NCBI GenBank assembly: GCA_031254575.1
Contig: JAIRUE010000099.1
Span: forward strand, 1 to 36,274
Direction of reading: 5' to 3'
DNA length: 36,274 nt
Source of the DNA: Oscillospiraceae bacterium
GTDB taxonomy: Bacteria > Bacillota > Clostridia > Oscillospirales > UBA929
Positions 1 through 8,372 of the stretch are shown piece after piece. The notes beneath the pieces were generated by a model. That model was not told the DNA's origin. It ran no database searches and saw only the letters and a program-made list of their open reading frames with translations. Each line of letters starts with the position of its first letter. The first letter of the stretch is position 1. The translations under genes were made by a program, and so were the position numbers.

Positions 1-1338
1 GAGTATGAACATGATCATGATGACGCGCATCGTTTCCGAGATCGCGCTGACCAGAACGGCGGAGAGAATCATCATCAGCGGCAGCTGCGGGATGGAGGAG
101 ACGACTTCGGCAAAGCGCATCAGGAACATATCGACCTTGCCGCCGAAATACCCGGACAATCCTCCTATGACGATGCCGATGACGGCGGATATAAGCACCG
201 AGATAAAGCCGACGGTCAGGGTCACGCGCCCGCCGTATACCAAGCGGGTCAGGACATCCCTCCCGATCGCGTCCGTGCCCATCAGGTAGCCCTTTTGCCC
301 CCATACGGTCACCTTTCCGCCGGGATCGATGGCCGCGTTCTGATAATACGCCGTGTTGATCCGGGCGATATTTGAAACCCGGGGATAGCTCGCCTGACTA
401 AACATATCCTCGCCCCAGGAATACACCGACCCGTCGTCCAGAAGGACCGTATAGTGCGTTTTCCCCCCGTCAATATCCACCACCCGGCCCTGGATCTCGT
501 CCGGCACGGTATACGCGGGGGCCGCGAAGCTGCCCCATGTCACGACCGTCCCGTCGTCCAAAAGGGCGGCGGCGGTCTTATCGGTGGAAGCGAGGCCGAC
601 GGCGCGGCCCTGCACGCGGTCCGGAATTCTGTGAAAATGGCTGTCGGTCGCCGAAAGGCAGACGACGGTCTTATCGTCCTTCAGCGCGATGGCCGTCGCG
701 ATGTTCAGCGTAAACGCCGTGAAATGCCCCTGATCGGCCGGATCGGGCTTATAGCTGAACATACTGGCGTTGCCCCAGAAGTACAGCCTGCCCGTATCGT
801 CCAGCACGAGGGTGGACTGATAGCCGGCCTGTATCGCGACGATGTTCTTTCCGACCGCGCCCGGGTTGACGGTGGTGATGTTCAGGCGGTTGTTGCCCCA
901 GGTATAGATCGTGTTGTCCTCCGCGACGGCGACGATATGATCCAGGCCGCAGGCGACCAGCTTGAGCGGCTTCATATCCGCGGGCAGATCCGTCTTGACC
1001 TTGGCGACCGTGTCGCTCATGGTGCCCCACATGTAAAACTTTCCGTCCCGGTCAATCCCGGCGCCGAAGGTGGAACCGAAATCAACGGCTTTGGCGTTGT
1101 CTGTCAGCGCCTTCGGCAGGGAGAGATAATTATAGGACGGAGGCAGGTTCTGCCGTTCCGAATCACTGTAATTCAGATCGATGGGCATGATGAACGACAG
1201 CCCGAAGCAGAGCGCGAAAATGGACAGAAAGACCGCGATGCCGACGATACTGAGCTTTTTCTTGAGAAAATTGAGCGCGGCGGTGCGGCCGGGACTCTGC
1301 ACAAGCTCTTCACGGAAGAGATCCTTGTCTTTTTTCAT
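1..1338 (-). CDS. OppC/DppC-type ABC permease with an inserted seven-repeat RCC1-like propeller (partial, 3' end outside window)
   Basis: Inner-membrane permease of a peptide/nickel-class importer. The frame is open from the ATG at 1338 to base 1, giving 446 residues without a stop. Residues 27-50 form membrane helix 1. Residues 347-446 match the start of the binding-protein-dependent permease domain, with the family motif GTDAIGRDVLTRL at 354-366 and further hydrophobic helices. Between them, where this family normally has a short loop, lie about 280 residues made of seven repeats of roughly 40 residues. Six end in a W-G pair (W104, W147, W188, W268, W308, W346); the fourth, near 227-230, is degenerate. 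Each has a hydrophobic-D-D/G-x-[LVI]-Y-x-W-G pattern typical of RCC1 repeats. The insert should face outside the cell. The ATG lies 12 bases after the oppB stop with a G-rich SD. Permease assignment is sure; the role of the propeller is unknown. Confidence 0.93.
   Translation of the reverse strand, partial: MKKDKDLFREELVQSPGRTAALNFLKKKLSIVGIAVFLSIFALCFGLSFIMPIDLNYSDSERQNLPPSYNYLSLPKALTDNAKAVDFGSTFGAGIDRDGKFYMWGTMSDTVAKVKTDLPADMKPLKLVACGLDHIVAVAEDNTIYTWGNNRLNITTVNPGAVGKNIVAIQAGYQSTLVLDDTGRLYFWGNASMFSYKPDPADQGHFTAFTLNIATAIALKDDKTVVCLSATDSHFHRIPDRVQGRAVGLASTDKTAAALLDDGTVVTWGSFAAPAYTVPDEIQGRVVDIDGGKTHYTVLLDDGSVYSWGEDMFSQASYPRVSNIARINTAYYQNAAIDPGGKVTVWGQKGYLMGTDAIGRDVLTRLVYGGRVTLTVGFISVLISAVIGIVIGGLSGYFGGKVDMFLMRFAEVVSSIPQLPLMMILSAVLVSAISETMRVIMIMFIL
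298..1140 (-). other. Region encoding the RCC1-like beta-propeller insert of the OppC-type permease
   Basis: Residues about 67-347 of the permease. Repeat boundaries, judged by eye, are about 71-106, 107-148, 149-190, 191-230, 231-270, 271-310 and 311-347. Tryptophan spacing is 43, 41, then 80 across the degenerate fourth blade, then 40 and 38. Seven repeats is the blade number of the classical RCC1 fold. The last repeat runs directly into the GTDAIGRD permease motif, so the insert is seamless and in frame. Confidence 0.85.
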
Positions 1339-1350
1339 GACGCCCACCCC

Positions 1351-2340
1351 CTATGCAAGCCGAACGCGCGGATCGACAACGGTATACGCAATATCGATAA
1401 TCAGGTTGCCCACCAGCCCCAGCAGCACGTAAAACATGCCCAGCGCCAGGACGACGGAATAGTCCGAACCCACCAGCGCGTCGTAAAACAGCCTGCCCAT
1501 CCCCTGCCAGGAGAAGATCGTCTCCACCATCAGGGAGCCGCTGAACAGGCTGATCAGCCACCCGATCATCGCCGTCACGAACGGGATCATGGAATTGCGG
1601 AACGCGTGCGAATAAACGACCACTTTTTCCCGCAGCCCCTTCGCGCGCGCCGTACGGATATAGTCCATGCGCAGCGCGTCGATCATCGTCGCGCGGATAT
1701 AGCGGGTGAGCGAGCCGAGGGAGGTAAACACCATGACCCCGATGGGCAGGACGATATGCCACACGCGGTCGAAGAATATATCCGCCTTCGTGCCGGTGAG
1801 GTCCAGCCCGGGCGTGACGGAACCGCCGACGGGAAACCATTGGAGCGTGGACGCGAACAGAAAAATGGAAAACAGGCAGATGATATAGGTCGGCAGGGAG
1901 TAGCCCAGAATGGTCACCACCTGCACCGAGCTGTCAAACACGCTTCCCTTTTTCACGGCGGTGCGGATCCCCAAAGGAATGACGATGATGAAAACGATCA
2001 CCATGGTGATCACATTCAGCATGATCGTATTGGCCATGGGAGCCTTGATAACTTCTATAACCGGCCTGCGGTGGGTCGCAGAGCGCCCGAAATCCAGCCG
2101 GAGCATGTTGCCCATCCACCGGAAATACTGGATATAAACAGGCTTATCCAGCCCAAGCTGTCTCCGCGTCTGTTCCATCAGGCGCTCGAATTGCTCCGGC
2201 CGCATCTCCTGCTCACGGCCCTGCAGCTGCATGCGGACCGGGTCGGACGGCACGGCCTTGTATATGGCGAACATCATAACGGATATAAGGAAAAAGACGA
2301 AAATGATATAGATAAAACGCCTGATGATATACTTTACCAT
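1351..2340 (-). CDS. OppB/DppB-type ABC transporter permease
   Basis: First permease of the oligopeptide/nickel-class importer; it pairs with the OppC-like protein to form the membrane channel. 329 residues, the usual family length. N-terminal helix at about 9-30 (MVKYIIRRFIYIIFVFFLIS), then an extracytoplasmic stretch containing LDKPVYIQYFRWMGNMLRLDFG at about 64-85, typical of OppB. The transport domain follows with the EAA loop, DYIRTARAKGL then a run ending RNSMIPFVT, which docks the ATPase. The C-terminus VDPRVRLA is also typical. The start has a GAGAGGTG Shine-Dalgarno about 8 bases upstream. It lies between oppA and oppC in one minus-strand operon. ATPase genes are not visible and would be expected beyond the left edge. 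Substrate cannot be told from the permease. Confidence 0.95.
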   Translation of the reverse strand: MVKYIIRRFIYIIFVFFLISVMMFAIYKAVPSDPVRMQLQGREQEMRPEQFERLMEQTRRQLGLDKPVYIQYFRWMGNMLRLDFGRSATHRRPVIEVIKAPMANTIMLNVITMVIVFIIVIPLGIRTAVKKGSVFDSSVQVVTILGYSLPTYIICLFSIFLFASTLQWFPVGGSVTPGLDLTGTKADIFFDRVWHIVLPIGVMVFTSLGSLTRYIRATMIDALRMDYIRTARAKGLREKVVVYSHAFRNSMIPFVTAMIGWLISLFSGSLMVETIFSWQGMGRLFYDALVGSDYSVVLALGMFYVLLGLVGNLIIDIAYTVVDPRVRLA

Positions 2341-2410
2341 TCCCGGACACCTCTCATTGATCCCGGCCCCATAGCGGCGCCGAACCGCCCCGGTCAGGGA
2401 CGAAACAATT

Positions 2411-2439
2411 GGGAGGGCAGCAGAGACAGCCGCCCTCCC
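2411..2439 (-). terminator. Intercistronic stem-loop between oppA and oppB
   Basis: Perfect 8-bp inverted repeat GGGAGGGC (2411-2418) / GCCCTCCC (2432-2439) with a 13-base loop, starting 15 bases past the oppA stop. On the minus strand it is followed by AATTGTTTCG, a poor T-tract. It is more likely a partial terminator or mRNA-stabilising hairpin that keeps binding-protein mRNA above permease mRNA than a full stop. The rest of the 114-base gap holds only the oppB ribosome binding site. Confidence 0.6.
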
Positions 2440-2454
2440 GCCTGTATGCGCGGA

Positions 2455-4485
2455 TTATTCGACCCAGGCTTTCACGATCGCGCCAGACCAGGGATACGAG
2501 GCCGAGTGCGCGTAGCCTTTCAGGCCGGGGATAAAGAAGTCGTGGTACAGATCCGAGTAGATCGGGAGGTCCAGCGCCAGCTCGTTGAAACGGACGACGA
2601 AATCCAGCCACTTGCTGAAGAAGCCCTCCTTATCCGTCGGCTCGGTGTTCTTCATGCCCATAACGGCCGCGTAGATCTGGTCGTCGGCGATGAAGTTGCT
2701 GTTCCACTGGCCCCAGGTGCTCGGGTCGGGATCAAAGTAGTACCACGGGGAGTCCGCCGTCGCGAAACCGGTCGCGGAGCTGACCAGGTGGTAATAGACT
2801 TCGCTGTAACCGTAAACCGCGTCGTTGAACGCGCTGCTGGTGCCGTCGTAGTCGGTGCGCGTGATGGAGAAGCCGGCGGCCTCGAGGTTGGGGGTAAACA
2901 GCGGGTCGCAGATGGCGCCGACCTGGACGTTGGCGGCGAACCACTCGAGGTGGAGCTTCATCAGGGAGCCGTCGTCCAGCTTCTTATAGCGGACGCCGCT
3001 CTCATACGGATCGCCGTTCTCGTTCAGAACCCAGCCGTTGCTTACCAGCTCTTCCACGGCGTTGTCCAGGTTGACCGTATAGGGGTTGAGCTTGCTGTCG
3101 ACCAGCTCGACGTTCTGGTTATACATCCACTGGGACATGCCCATGCGGCTGTGCACGATGACGCCGTAACCGCCGGTCCACTGGCGGCAGATCTCCTCGC
3201 GGTCCATGCAGTAGGCGATGGCGCGGCGGACTTCCGCCCATTGGGTCGGGCCTTCGCTGCAGTGCATGGTGAATTTGCCGTAGCCGTAACGCGGGAAGTC
3301 AAAGTAGCTGGAAGCGCCGGTGTCGCAGTAGTCCAGCAGCGCGTTGATGTTTTGCGCGCCGCCGATGCCCACGACCATGTCCACGCCGCCGGAGATATAC
3401 TCGTCGACCAGCGTTTCGCTCTGCGTCTGCTTGACCATGATGTTCTTGATCATCGGCTTGAAGCCCTCGTAGTCGCCCGGAAAATACTCGTTGACTTCCA
3501 GCGTGGCGATGAGGGCGGACGTGTCAAAGCTGAGGAACTTATACGGGCCGGTGGTGACGGTGGGGTTGTAGCGCGCGCCCTCGGAGCCGTTGTCGATGGT
3601 GGAGCGGAGAAGTTCGGCGGAGAAGGGCCCGTCGATATAGACGCCCTGGCCGTCGTCCTTGACCGAACAGCCCGGCGCGTAAATGTGGATCGGTTCGGGA
3701 CTGACCGACGCGTACGTGAGCTGGTAGTAGAAGGGGAAGTTGGTCTCGCGGTCCTCTTCGTTTCCGTCTTCGTCGTAGTAAATGGTTTCTGCGTCCACCG
3801 TCATGGAGAATTCATAGTCTCCCAGCAGGCGGACGCCGCTGAAGACGTTTGTCTTCCCGTTGCGGTAGTCGAGCGCGCCGCGGTAGACCTCGCTGCCCGT
3901 GAAGAGCTGAGCGCCCAGGCCGCCCTCGTCGGTGGTGTCGTTCATCTCCTTGGAGGAGGCCAGCAGCGCGGCAAACGCGTAATTCTCCGCTTTAACGGGG
4001 GTGCCGTCGCTGAACTTCAGGTTTTCGTGAAGTTTGAAGGAATAGGTCTTGGAACCGTCGGCGTTGGTTTCGATCAGAAGGGCTTTTACGACCATCGGGT
4101 CGATGACGAATTCGCCGTCCGCGGTGTAAACGACGGTGGCGAGGCCGTAAATGAGCTCCTTGACGCGGGCGTTGCCGCCCAGGTTGCCCCAGCCGCTCAT
4201 GAAGTCCACGTTCATGGCGTTCTCACCGACGGCCAGCTTGCCGGAGGGCGTCGTCGGACGTCCGGCGACCGAGCGGACGGAAGGCTGCGTAAATTCGATC
4301 CAGTCGCCTTCCTCGACGCTGGGCTGGACGGGGGGAGGGGCGTCGTCGTCGCCGCCGTTGGGCGCGGGGCTTGAATTGGAGCCGGAGTCGGTCGGGGCGG
4401 GTGAGCTGTCGCTGGGGCTCTGGCAGGCTGCAAGCAGGCCAAAGATCATCAGCACGGCGAGGGAAAGCGCTAAGAGCTTTTTCAT
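2455..4485 (-). CDS. Peptide/nickel-class ABC transporter substrate-binding lipoprotein (SBP family 5)
   Basis: Extracellular solute-binding lipoprotein that delivers ligand to the OppB/OppC pair. 676 residues, longer than the usual 500-550. Residues 1-20 are a lipoprotein signal with lipobox LAAC and lipidated Cys21. A Ser/Pro/Asp-rich tether follows to about residue 60. The family 5 fold is then visible: TYSFKLHENLKFSDGTPVKA (about 148-167) is the hallmark SBP_bac_5 motif, and VRRAIAYCMDREEIC near residue 420 is the second. The extra length lies partly in the tether and partly in insertions around residues 230-300. The start has a perfect AGGAGG Shine-Dalgarno and a strong promoter upstream. 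It is the first gene of oppA-oppB-oppC. Whether the ligand is a peptide or another solute cannot be read from the sequence. Confidence 0.95.
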   Translation of the reverse strand: MKKLLALSLAVLMIFGLLAACQSPSDSSPAPTDSGSNSSPAPNGGDDDAPPPVQPSVEEGDWIEFTQPSVRSVAGRPTTPSGKLAVGENAMNVDFMSGWGNLGGNARVKELIYGLATVVYTADGEFVIDPMVVKALLIETNADGSKTYSFKLHENLKFSDGTPVKAENYAFAALLASSKEMNDTTDEGGLGAQLFTGSEVYRGALDYRNGKTNVFSGVRLLGDYEFSMTVDAETIYYDEDGNEEDRETNFPFYYQLTYASVSPEPIHIYAPGCSVKDDGQGVYIDGPFSAELLRSTIDNGSEGARYNPTVTTGPYKFLSFDTSALIATLEVNEYFPGDYEGFKPMIKNIMVKQTQSETLVDEYISGGVDMVVGIGGAQNINALLDYCDTGASSYFDFPRYGYGKFTMHCSEGPTQWAEVRRAIAYCMDREEICRQWTGGYGVIVHSRMGMSQWMYNQNVELVDSKLNPYTVNLDNAVEELVSNGWVLNENGDPYESGVRYKKLDDGSLMKLHLEWFAANVQVGAICDPLFTPNLEAAGFSITRTDYDGTSSAFNDAVYGYSEVYYHLVSSATGFATADSPWYYFDPDPSTWGQWNSNFIADDQIYAAVMGMKNTEPTDKEGFFSKWLDFVVRFNELALDLPIYSDLYHDFFIPGLKGYAHSASYPWSGAIVKAWVE

Positions 4486-4530
4486 TTTTTGTATCCTCCT
4501 ATCTTAATAAAGCGAGACGCTTTGTAGGAC

Positions 4531-4559
4531 AGTATACCATCTTTCCGTCCAAAATGCAA
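4531..4559 (-). promoter_or_regulatory. Sigma-A promoter of the oppABC-like operon
   Basis: On the minus strand, -35 TTGCAT (4554-4559), exactly 17 bases, then -10 TATACT (4531-4536) with an extended -10 TG just upstream. The start codon of oppA is about 46 bases downstream of the -10. The 179-base divergent spacer 4486-4664 is markedly AT-rich. No convincing promoter for the plus-strand gene was found; CATAAT at 4611-4616 is a possible -10 without a good -35. Confidence 0.8.
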
Positions 4560-4664
4560 CTGATTTTTTTGAATGAATCCGCGCCGGTAAGACTTTATTT
4601 AGAAACGCGTCATAATGCTGACAGATTTGCCCCGTACGCTGTCGGTGAAAGGTTGTGATAGCCC

Positions 4665-6929
4665 ATGTGGCTCAAAAAGCTCAGGCACAGGAAGCCGCAG
4701 TTTATTCTGGCCGGGGTCATCCTGTTTGTCTCGGCGCTCATTTTCTCCGCGAGCCTCAGCTTTATGGTGGAATCCAACCGGTTCGGGGAGGCGTATTACA
4801 GCCGGGAGGGCCTGCCCAACCTGTTGATTTGCAGCAATGACGGGCGGACAGACGGCACGATCCGGGAGATTTTTTCCGGCTCAGTCCTCCGCACGCTGGA
4901 GGGCTTTCAGCTCACCCAAGCGGTGGAGATAAACGGCAAAAAAATAAACGGGCTCTTCATGGTGTACCCGTTGGAAGATTTTGTCGCTGAAATACCGTGG
5001 GATTTTGAGCCTAAGGTCGGCGATATAAACGCCAAGGGACCGAAGCCGGGTGAGATTTGGGTCCCGCGTGTGTGGGCGGACATGAAAGACATCGAGGCTG
5101 GCGACACCCTTGTCATACAGGGCGGCGTTTCGCTCCGTGTGAGCGCGCTTTGCAACTCCTATATCAACCCCTCCAGCACCATGTCCCTGTATCAGTTTTT
5201 TATCCACCCGGACGAGATAAGGCGTCTGCCGGAATTACCAGACGAATACGTTGTCCCGCTGTATGTCGAAAAGGATTATGACCAGGTGAAGTCGGCCATT
5301 CTCGCCGCCGTCAAAGGCCATTACGGCGTAGTCGCCGTTGATCAGGGGGGCTTGATCATGAGCCTGAGCATGATCGCGATCCTCATGGGCGGTATCGGCT
5401 TGTTGTCCGCCATATTGGTTTTCGCGGTGGCGGTCATTGCCATACGTTTCATGCTGCGGGCCAACCTGATGAAGGAGTACCGGGCGATCGGCATCTATAA
5501 GTCGCAGGGTTTCCCTAACCGCCGGATACGCGGCTTCTACCTGTCCGGCTACACCGCCGTGGGCGGCGTCAGCATGTTGTTGGGCGTGATTGCCGGCTTC
5601 CCGGCCACCGCCGCCCTCTGTCAAATGGGGATGCGGTATGTGGGGAATTTTGAGTTCAGCGGTTTGATTTTTGCTCTCTCGGCGCTGTCTTTCGTCCTGC
5701 TGATGGCCGCGCTGCTCCTCAATGTGTTTTTGGCGACAAAGCCCATCAGGAAGATAACGCCGGTTGACGCGCTGCGGATCGGGGTGACGTCCACCAGGGC
5801 GAAGTTCAAACGCGCATGGATCAGGAACGCGTCCTCCCCGTTGTCCATGGCGGTCAACGATATCGGCAAGCACAAGGGGCACAGCGCCACAATCGTATTG
5901 ATTTTATGCGTTTCGTTCTATTTGACGTTCTTCGCCCTCTCCACATTGGTGACGACAAAAGCGATCGCCGAGGATTTAGATATCTGGTTCGGGGTCCCAA
6001 AAGCCGACGTTTTCGTGACGGGGCGGGTCAACGACGGCCTGATCGGGTATTTGGAATCCAACCCGGCGGTGGAGAAGCTGATCGTCTCGGAGGAAATTTT
6101 CAAGACACCGATTACCCTGGATGAAATGTATGGGTGTTCCGATCAGGTAAACGCCTTATTTTTCAGCGACTTCTCCACGCTGCCCTATACCATGGGGCGC
6201 GGGCCTCAAGCTGTGAACGAAATCGCGCTCAGCACGACCCTGCTGCGTAATCTTGACATGCGGCCCGGTGAATATCTGTCTCTTACGATCGGGGAGGAAG
6301 AGGACACGTACCTGATTACCGGTTCGTATGACAGCATGATGAACGGAGGCACGACCGTACAGCTCCTGTCGGATTGCCTGCCTGTCTATGACGATGAGTT
6401 CAATCAGGGGATTCTGATGATCCTCTTGAAAAAAGACGCGGCGCCGGCGGACCTGATCGAGGAATTGAACCGGACTTATGAGGGCGTTCTGGCGGAGGCG
6501 AACTTGGAAATGGTTGCGGATGCCGCGACAGGGGTTTCGGAAATGGTCGTTCCCATGACGCTGGTGATGATCGTTATGTTCAGTGTGTTCAGCGTCCTGA
6601 ACATCTCAAACCTGCTCCTGCAGGACCATGCCGACAGCCGGCGGCAATACGGCATCCTGAAGGCTATGGGATTTTCCGCCGCCTATATCACAGCCCGGAG
6701 CGCGTGGAAGATATTCCTGCTGGCTATCGTGGCGTCGGTTTTGAGTTTTCTGCTCCATATCCTGTGTTCCAGGGCGCTGTTTGCCGCCGCCGTGATTAAC
6801 GCGCTCCGTCCGGCTCTTCCCCAAACCCTGCTGATGCTGGGCGGCCTGTTGGCCCTGCTGATGGCCGTCACGTTTCTTTTCTGCCTGCCGATCCGCAAGA
6901 TCACACCGCTTGAATTGATGGAGGAATAA
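4665..6929 (+). CDS. FtsX-family ABC transporter permease, two FtsX domains
   Basis: Membrane subunit of a MacB/Bce-like ABC transporter that couples ATP hydrolysis to movement of extracytoplasmic domains rather than classical import. 754 residues. Helix 1 lies at about 12-35, followed by a large extracytoplasmic domain (about 36-225). The first FtsX module spans about 228-360 and contains a cytoplasmic EYRAIGIYKSQGFP coupling segment. Another helix sits near 405-430, then a second external domain to about 620. The C-terminal FtsX module (about 625-754) contains RRQYGILKAMGFS and ends KITPLELMEE. The repeated KITPV/KITPL ends mark an internal duplication. It is first in a tight set with its ATPase (3-base gap) and a two-component pair. 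Such sets usually act in antimicrobial-peptide or envelope-stress resistance, which is an inference here. Confidence 0.9.
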   Translation: MWLKKLRHRKPQFILAGVILFVSALIFSASLSFMVESNRFGEAYYSREGLPNLLICSNDGRTDGTIREIFSGSVLRTLEGFQLTQAVEINGKKINGLFMVYPLEDFVAEIPWDFEPKVGDINAKGPKPGEIWVPRVWADMKDIEAGDTLVIQGGVSLRVSALCNSYINPSSTMSLYQFFIHPDEIRRLPELPDEYVVPLYVEKDYDQVKSAILAAVKGHYGVVAVDQGGLIMSLSMIAILMGGIGLLSAILVFAVAVIAIRFMLRANLMKEYRAIGIYKSQGFPNRRIRGFYLSGYTAVGGVSMLLGVIAGFPATAALCQMGMRYVGNFEFSGLIFALSALSFVLLMAALLLNVFLATKPIRKITPVDALRIGVTSTRAKFKRAWIRNASSPLSMAVNDIGKHKGHSATIVLILCVSFYLTFFALSTLVTTKAIAEDLDIWFGVPKADVFVTGRVNDGLIGYLESNPAVEKLIVSEEIFKTPITLDEMYGCSDQVNALFFSDFSTLPYTMGRGPQAVNEIALSTTLLRNLDMRPGEYLSLTIGEEEDTYLITGSYDSMMNGGTTVQLLSDCLPVYDDEFNQGILMILLKKDAAPADLIEELNRTYEGVLAEANLEMVADAATGVSEMVVPMTLVMIVMFSVFSVLNISNLLLQDHADSRRQYGILKAMGFSAAYITARSAWKIFLLAIVASVLSFLLHILCSRALFAAAVINALRPALPQTLLMLGGLLALLMAVTFLFCLPIRKITPLELMEE

Positions 6930-6932
6930 ACC

Positions 6933-7685
6933 ATGAACACCGTAATCAGGACCCAAGGGCTGTGCAAGTCCTTTATCTTAGGAAAAACCGGCCTGCATGT
7001 GCTGAAAAATCTGGATATAGCGATCTACGAGGGCGACTTTACCGTTATCATGGGCAGTTCCGGCTCGGGCAAATCGACGCTTCTGTACGCCCTGTCCAGT
7101 ATGGACGGGGCCACCAGCGGGCGCGTCGAGGTGCTGGGGCGCGACATCACCGCCATGAATCCCAAAGCCTTGGAAAGCCTTCGGAAAAGAGACGTGGCGT
7201 TTGTGTTTCAAAGCGTCAACCTGCTGTCCGATCTGACGGCATTTGAAAATATCGCCTATTGCGGGTATAATGGGGGAGAGCCTAAGAAAGCGGTGAACGC
7301 CCGGACTCGGGAATTGCTGGAGCGTTTCGGCCTGTGGGACGACGCCGGAAAGTACCCCGGCGAGATGTCCGGCGGCCAGCAGCAGCGCGTCGCCATCGCC
7401 CGCGCGCTGATCAACAGCGCGAAGATCATCTTTGCCGACGAACCGACCGGCGCGCTCAACTCGGCTATGGGCGAACAGATTCTGGACACCCTGACCGGGC
7501 TGAACAACGCGGGGCAGAGCATCGTCATGGTCACCCATGACATGAAGGCGGCCTGCCGCGCAAACCGCCTGCTCTACTTAAAAGACGGGCGTATTGTGGG
7601 GGACTTGGCGCTGGGACGGTATGAAAAAAACGACATCGAGCGCGAGGAGAAGATTTTTGCCTACCTGAAGGAGAATCAATGGTAA
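6933..7685 (+). CDS. ABC transporter ATP-binding protein, MacB/LolD/BceA class
   Basis: Cytoplasmic ATPase partner of the preceding FtsX-type permease. 250 residues. Walker A GSSGSGKST at 41-49, Q-loop Gln93 in FVFQSVNLL, ABC signature MSGGQQQRV around 145-153, Walker B IIFADE at 165-170 followed by PTGALN (typical of the LolD/MacB/BceA class), and switch His202 in VTHD. Every catalytic element is intact. The Shine-Dalgarno GGAGGAA overlaps the end of the permease gene and the start is 3 bases past its stop, so the two are translationally coupled. It is followed after 15 bases by the response regulator. Confidence 0.96.
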   Translation: MNTVIRTQGLCKSFILGKTGLHVLKNLDIAIYEGDFTVIMGSSGSGKSTLLYALSSMDGATSGRVEVLGRDITAMNPKALESLRKRDVAFVFQSVNLLSDLTAFENIAYCGYNGGEPKKAVNARTRELLERFGLWDDAGKYPGEMSGGQQQRVAIARALINSAKIIFADEPTGALNSAMGEQILDTLTGLNNAGQSIVMVTHDMKAACRANRLLYLKDGRIVGDLALGRYEKNDIEREEKIFAYLKENQW

Positions 7686-7700
7686 GGGCGAGGTGTTATT

Positions 7701-8372
7701 TTGAGCGAAACAATCCTGCTTGTGGAGGACGACCGCGATTTATCGGACGTGGTGGCCGCCTATCTGAAAAACGAGGGCTTTGCCGTCACGCAAGCCTATA
7801 CGGGCGGCGAGGCGCTGGAGCGGGCGAAACAGTTGCCGCGGCTTGTGCTGCTCGACATCATGCTGCCGGAGATCGGCGGGATCGAGCTTTGCCGCCGGAT
7901 ACGGGAGTCCTCCCACGCGCCGATCATCATGCTCTCCGCCAAAAATACCGATATGGATAAACTCCTCTCACTGGGCATGGGCGCCGACGACTATATGACA
8001 AAACCCTTCTCCCTGCCGGAGCTGGCGGGACGGATCCGCGCCCATCTGCGCCGTTATACCGTCTATGACAAGGAGCGGGAAACGAGGCAATACGGTTCGC
8101 TCACCATCGACCCGAAAGCGTACGCCGTCACGGTGGACGGCAGGCCGGTTTCGCTGACCTCCAAAGAGTTTCACCTGCTGGACTTTTTGAGTTCCCACGC
8201 CGGCCAGGTATTTACCAAATCACAGCTGATGGACGAGGTGTGGGGCTACAACGAGTATGTGGATGAGAATACCATCGCGGTGTACATCGGGCGGCTGCGT
8301 GAGAAACTGACCAAAACGCACGGCGGCCATGTCAAGACGGTTTGGGGCGTCGGGTACAAGTGGGATGAATAG
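7701..8372 (+). CDS. OmpR/PhoB-family response regulator
   Basis: DNA-binding response regulator paired with the downstream kinase. 223 residues. Receiver domain 1-115 has acidic pocket D10/D11, phospho-acceptor Asp52 (LLDIMLP), conserved Ser79 and Lys101 in KPF. The winged-helix DNA-binding domain spans about 125-223, with the LTSKEFHLLDFL and HVKTVWGVGYKW signatures. The start must be TTG at 7701, because the frame has an in-frame stop at 7683 and no ATG or GTG between; GAGGTG lies 5 bases upstream. The stop overlaps the kinase start. The most likely targets are the transporter genes just upstream, although no repeat operator was recognised before them. Confidence 0.95.
   Translation: MSETILLVEDDRDLSDVVAAYLKNEGFAVTQAYTGGEALERAKQLPRLVLLDIMLPEIGGIELCRRIRESSHAPIIMLSAKNTDMDKLLSLGMGADDYMTKPFSLPELAGRIRAHLRRYTVYDKERETRQYGSLTIDPKAYAVTVDGRPVSLTSKEFHLLDFLSSHAGQVFTKSQLMDEVWGYNEYVDENTIAVYIGRLREKLTKTHGGHVKTVWGVGYKWDE

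Noticed and set aside
454-4374. A 1306-residue open frame on the plus strand
   Set aside because: Antisense to oppC, oppB and oppA, all with clear domains and start signals. Composition is Arg/His/Gly-rich with no recognisable domain, a typical high-GC shadow.
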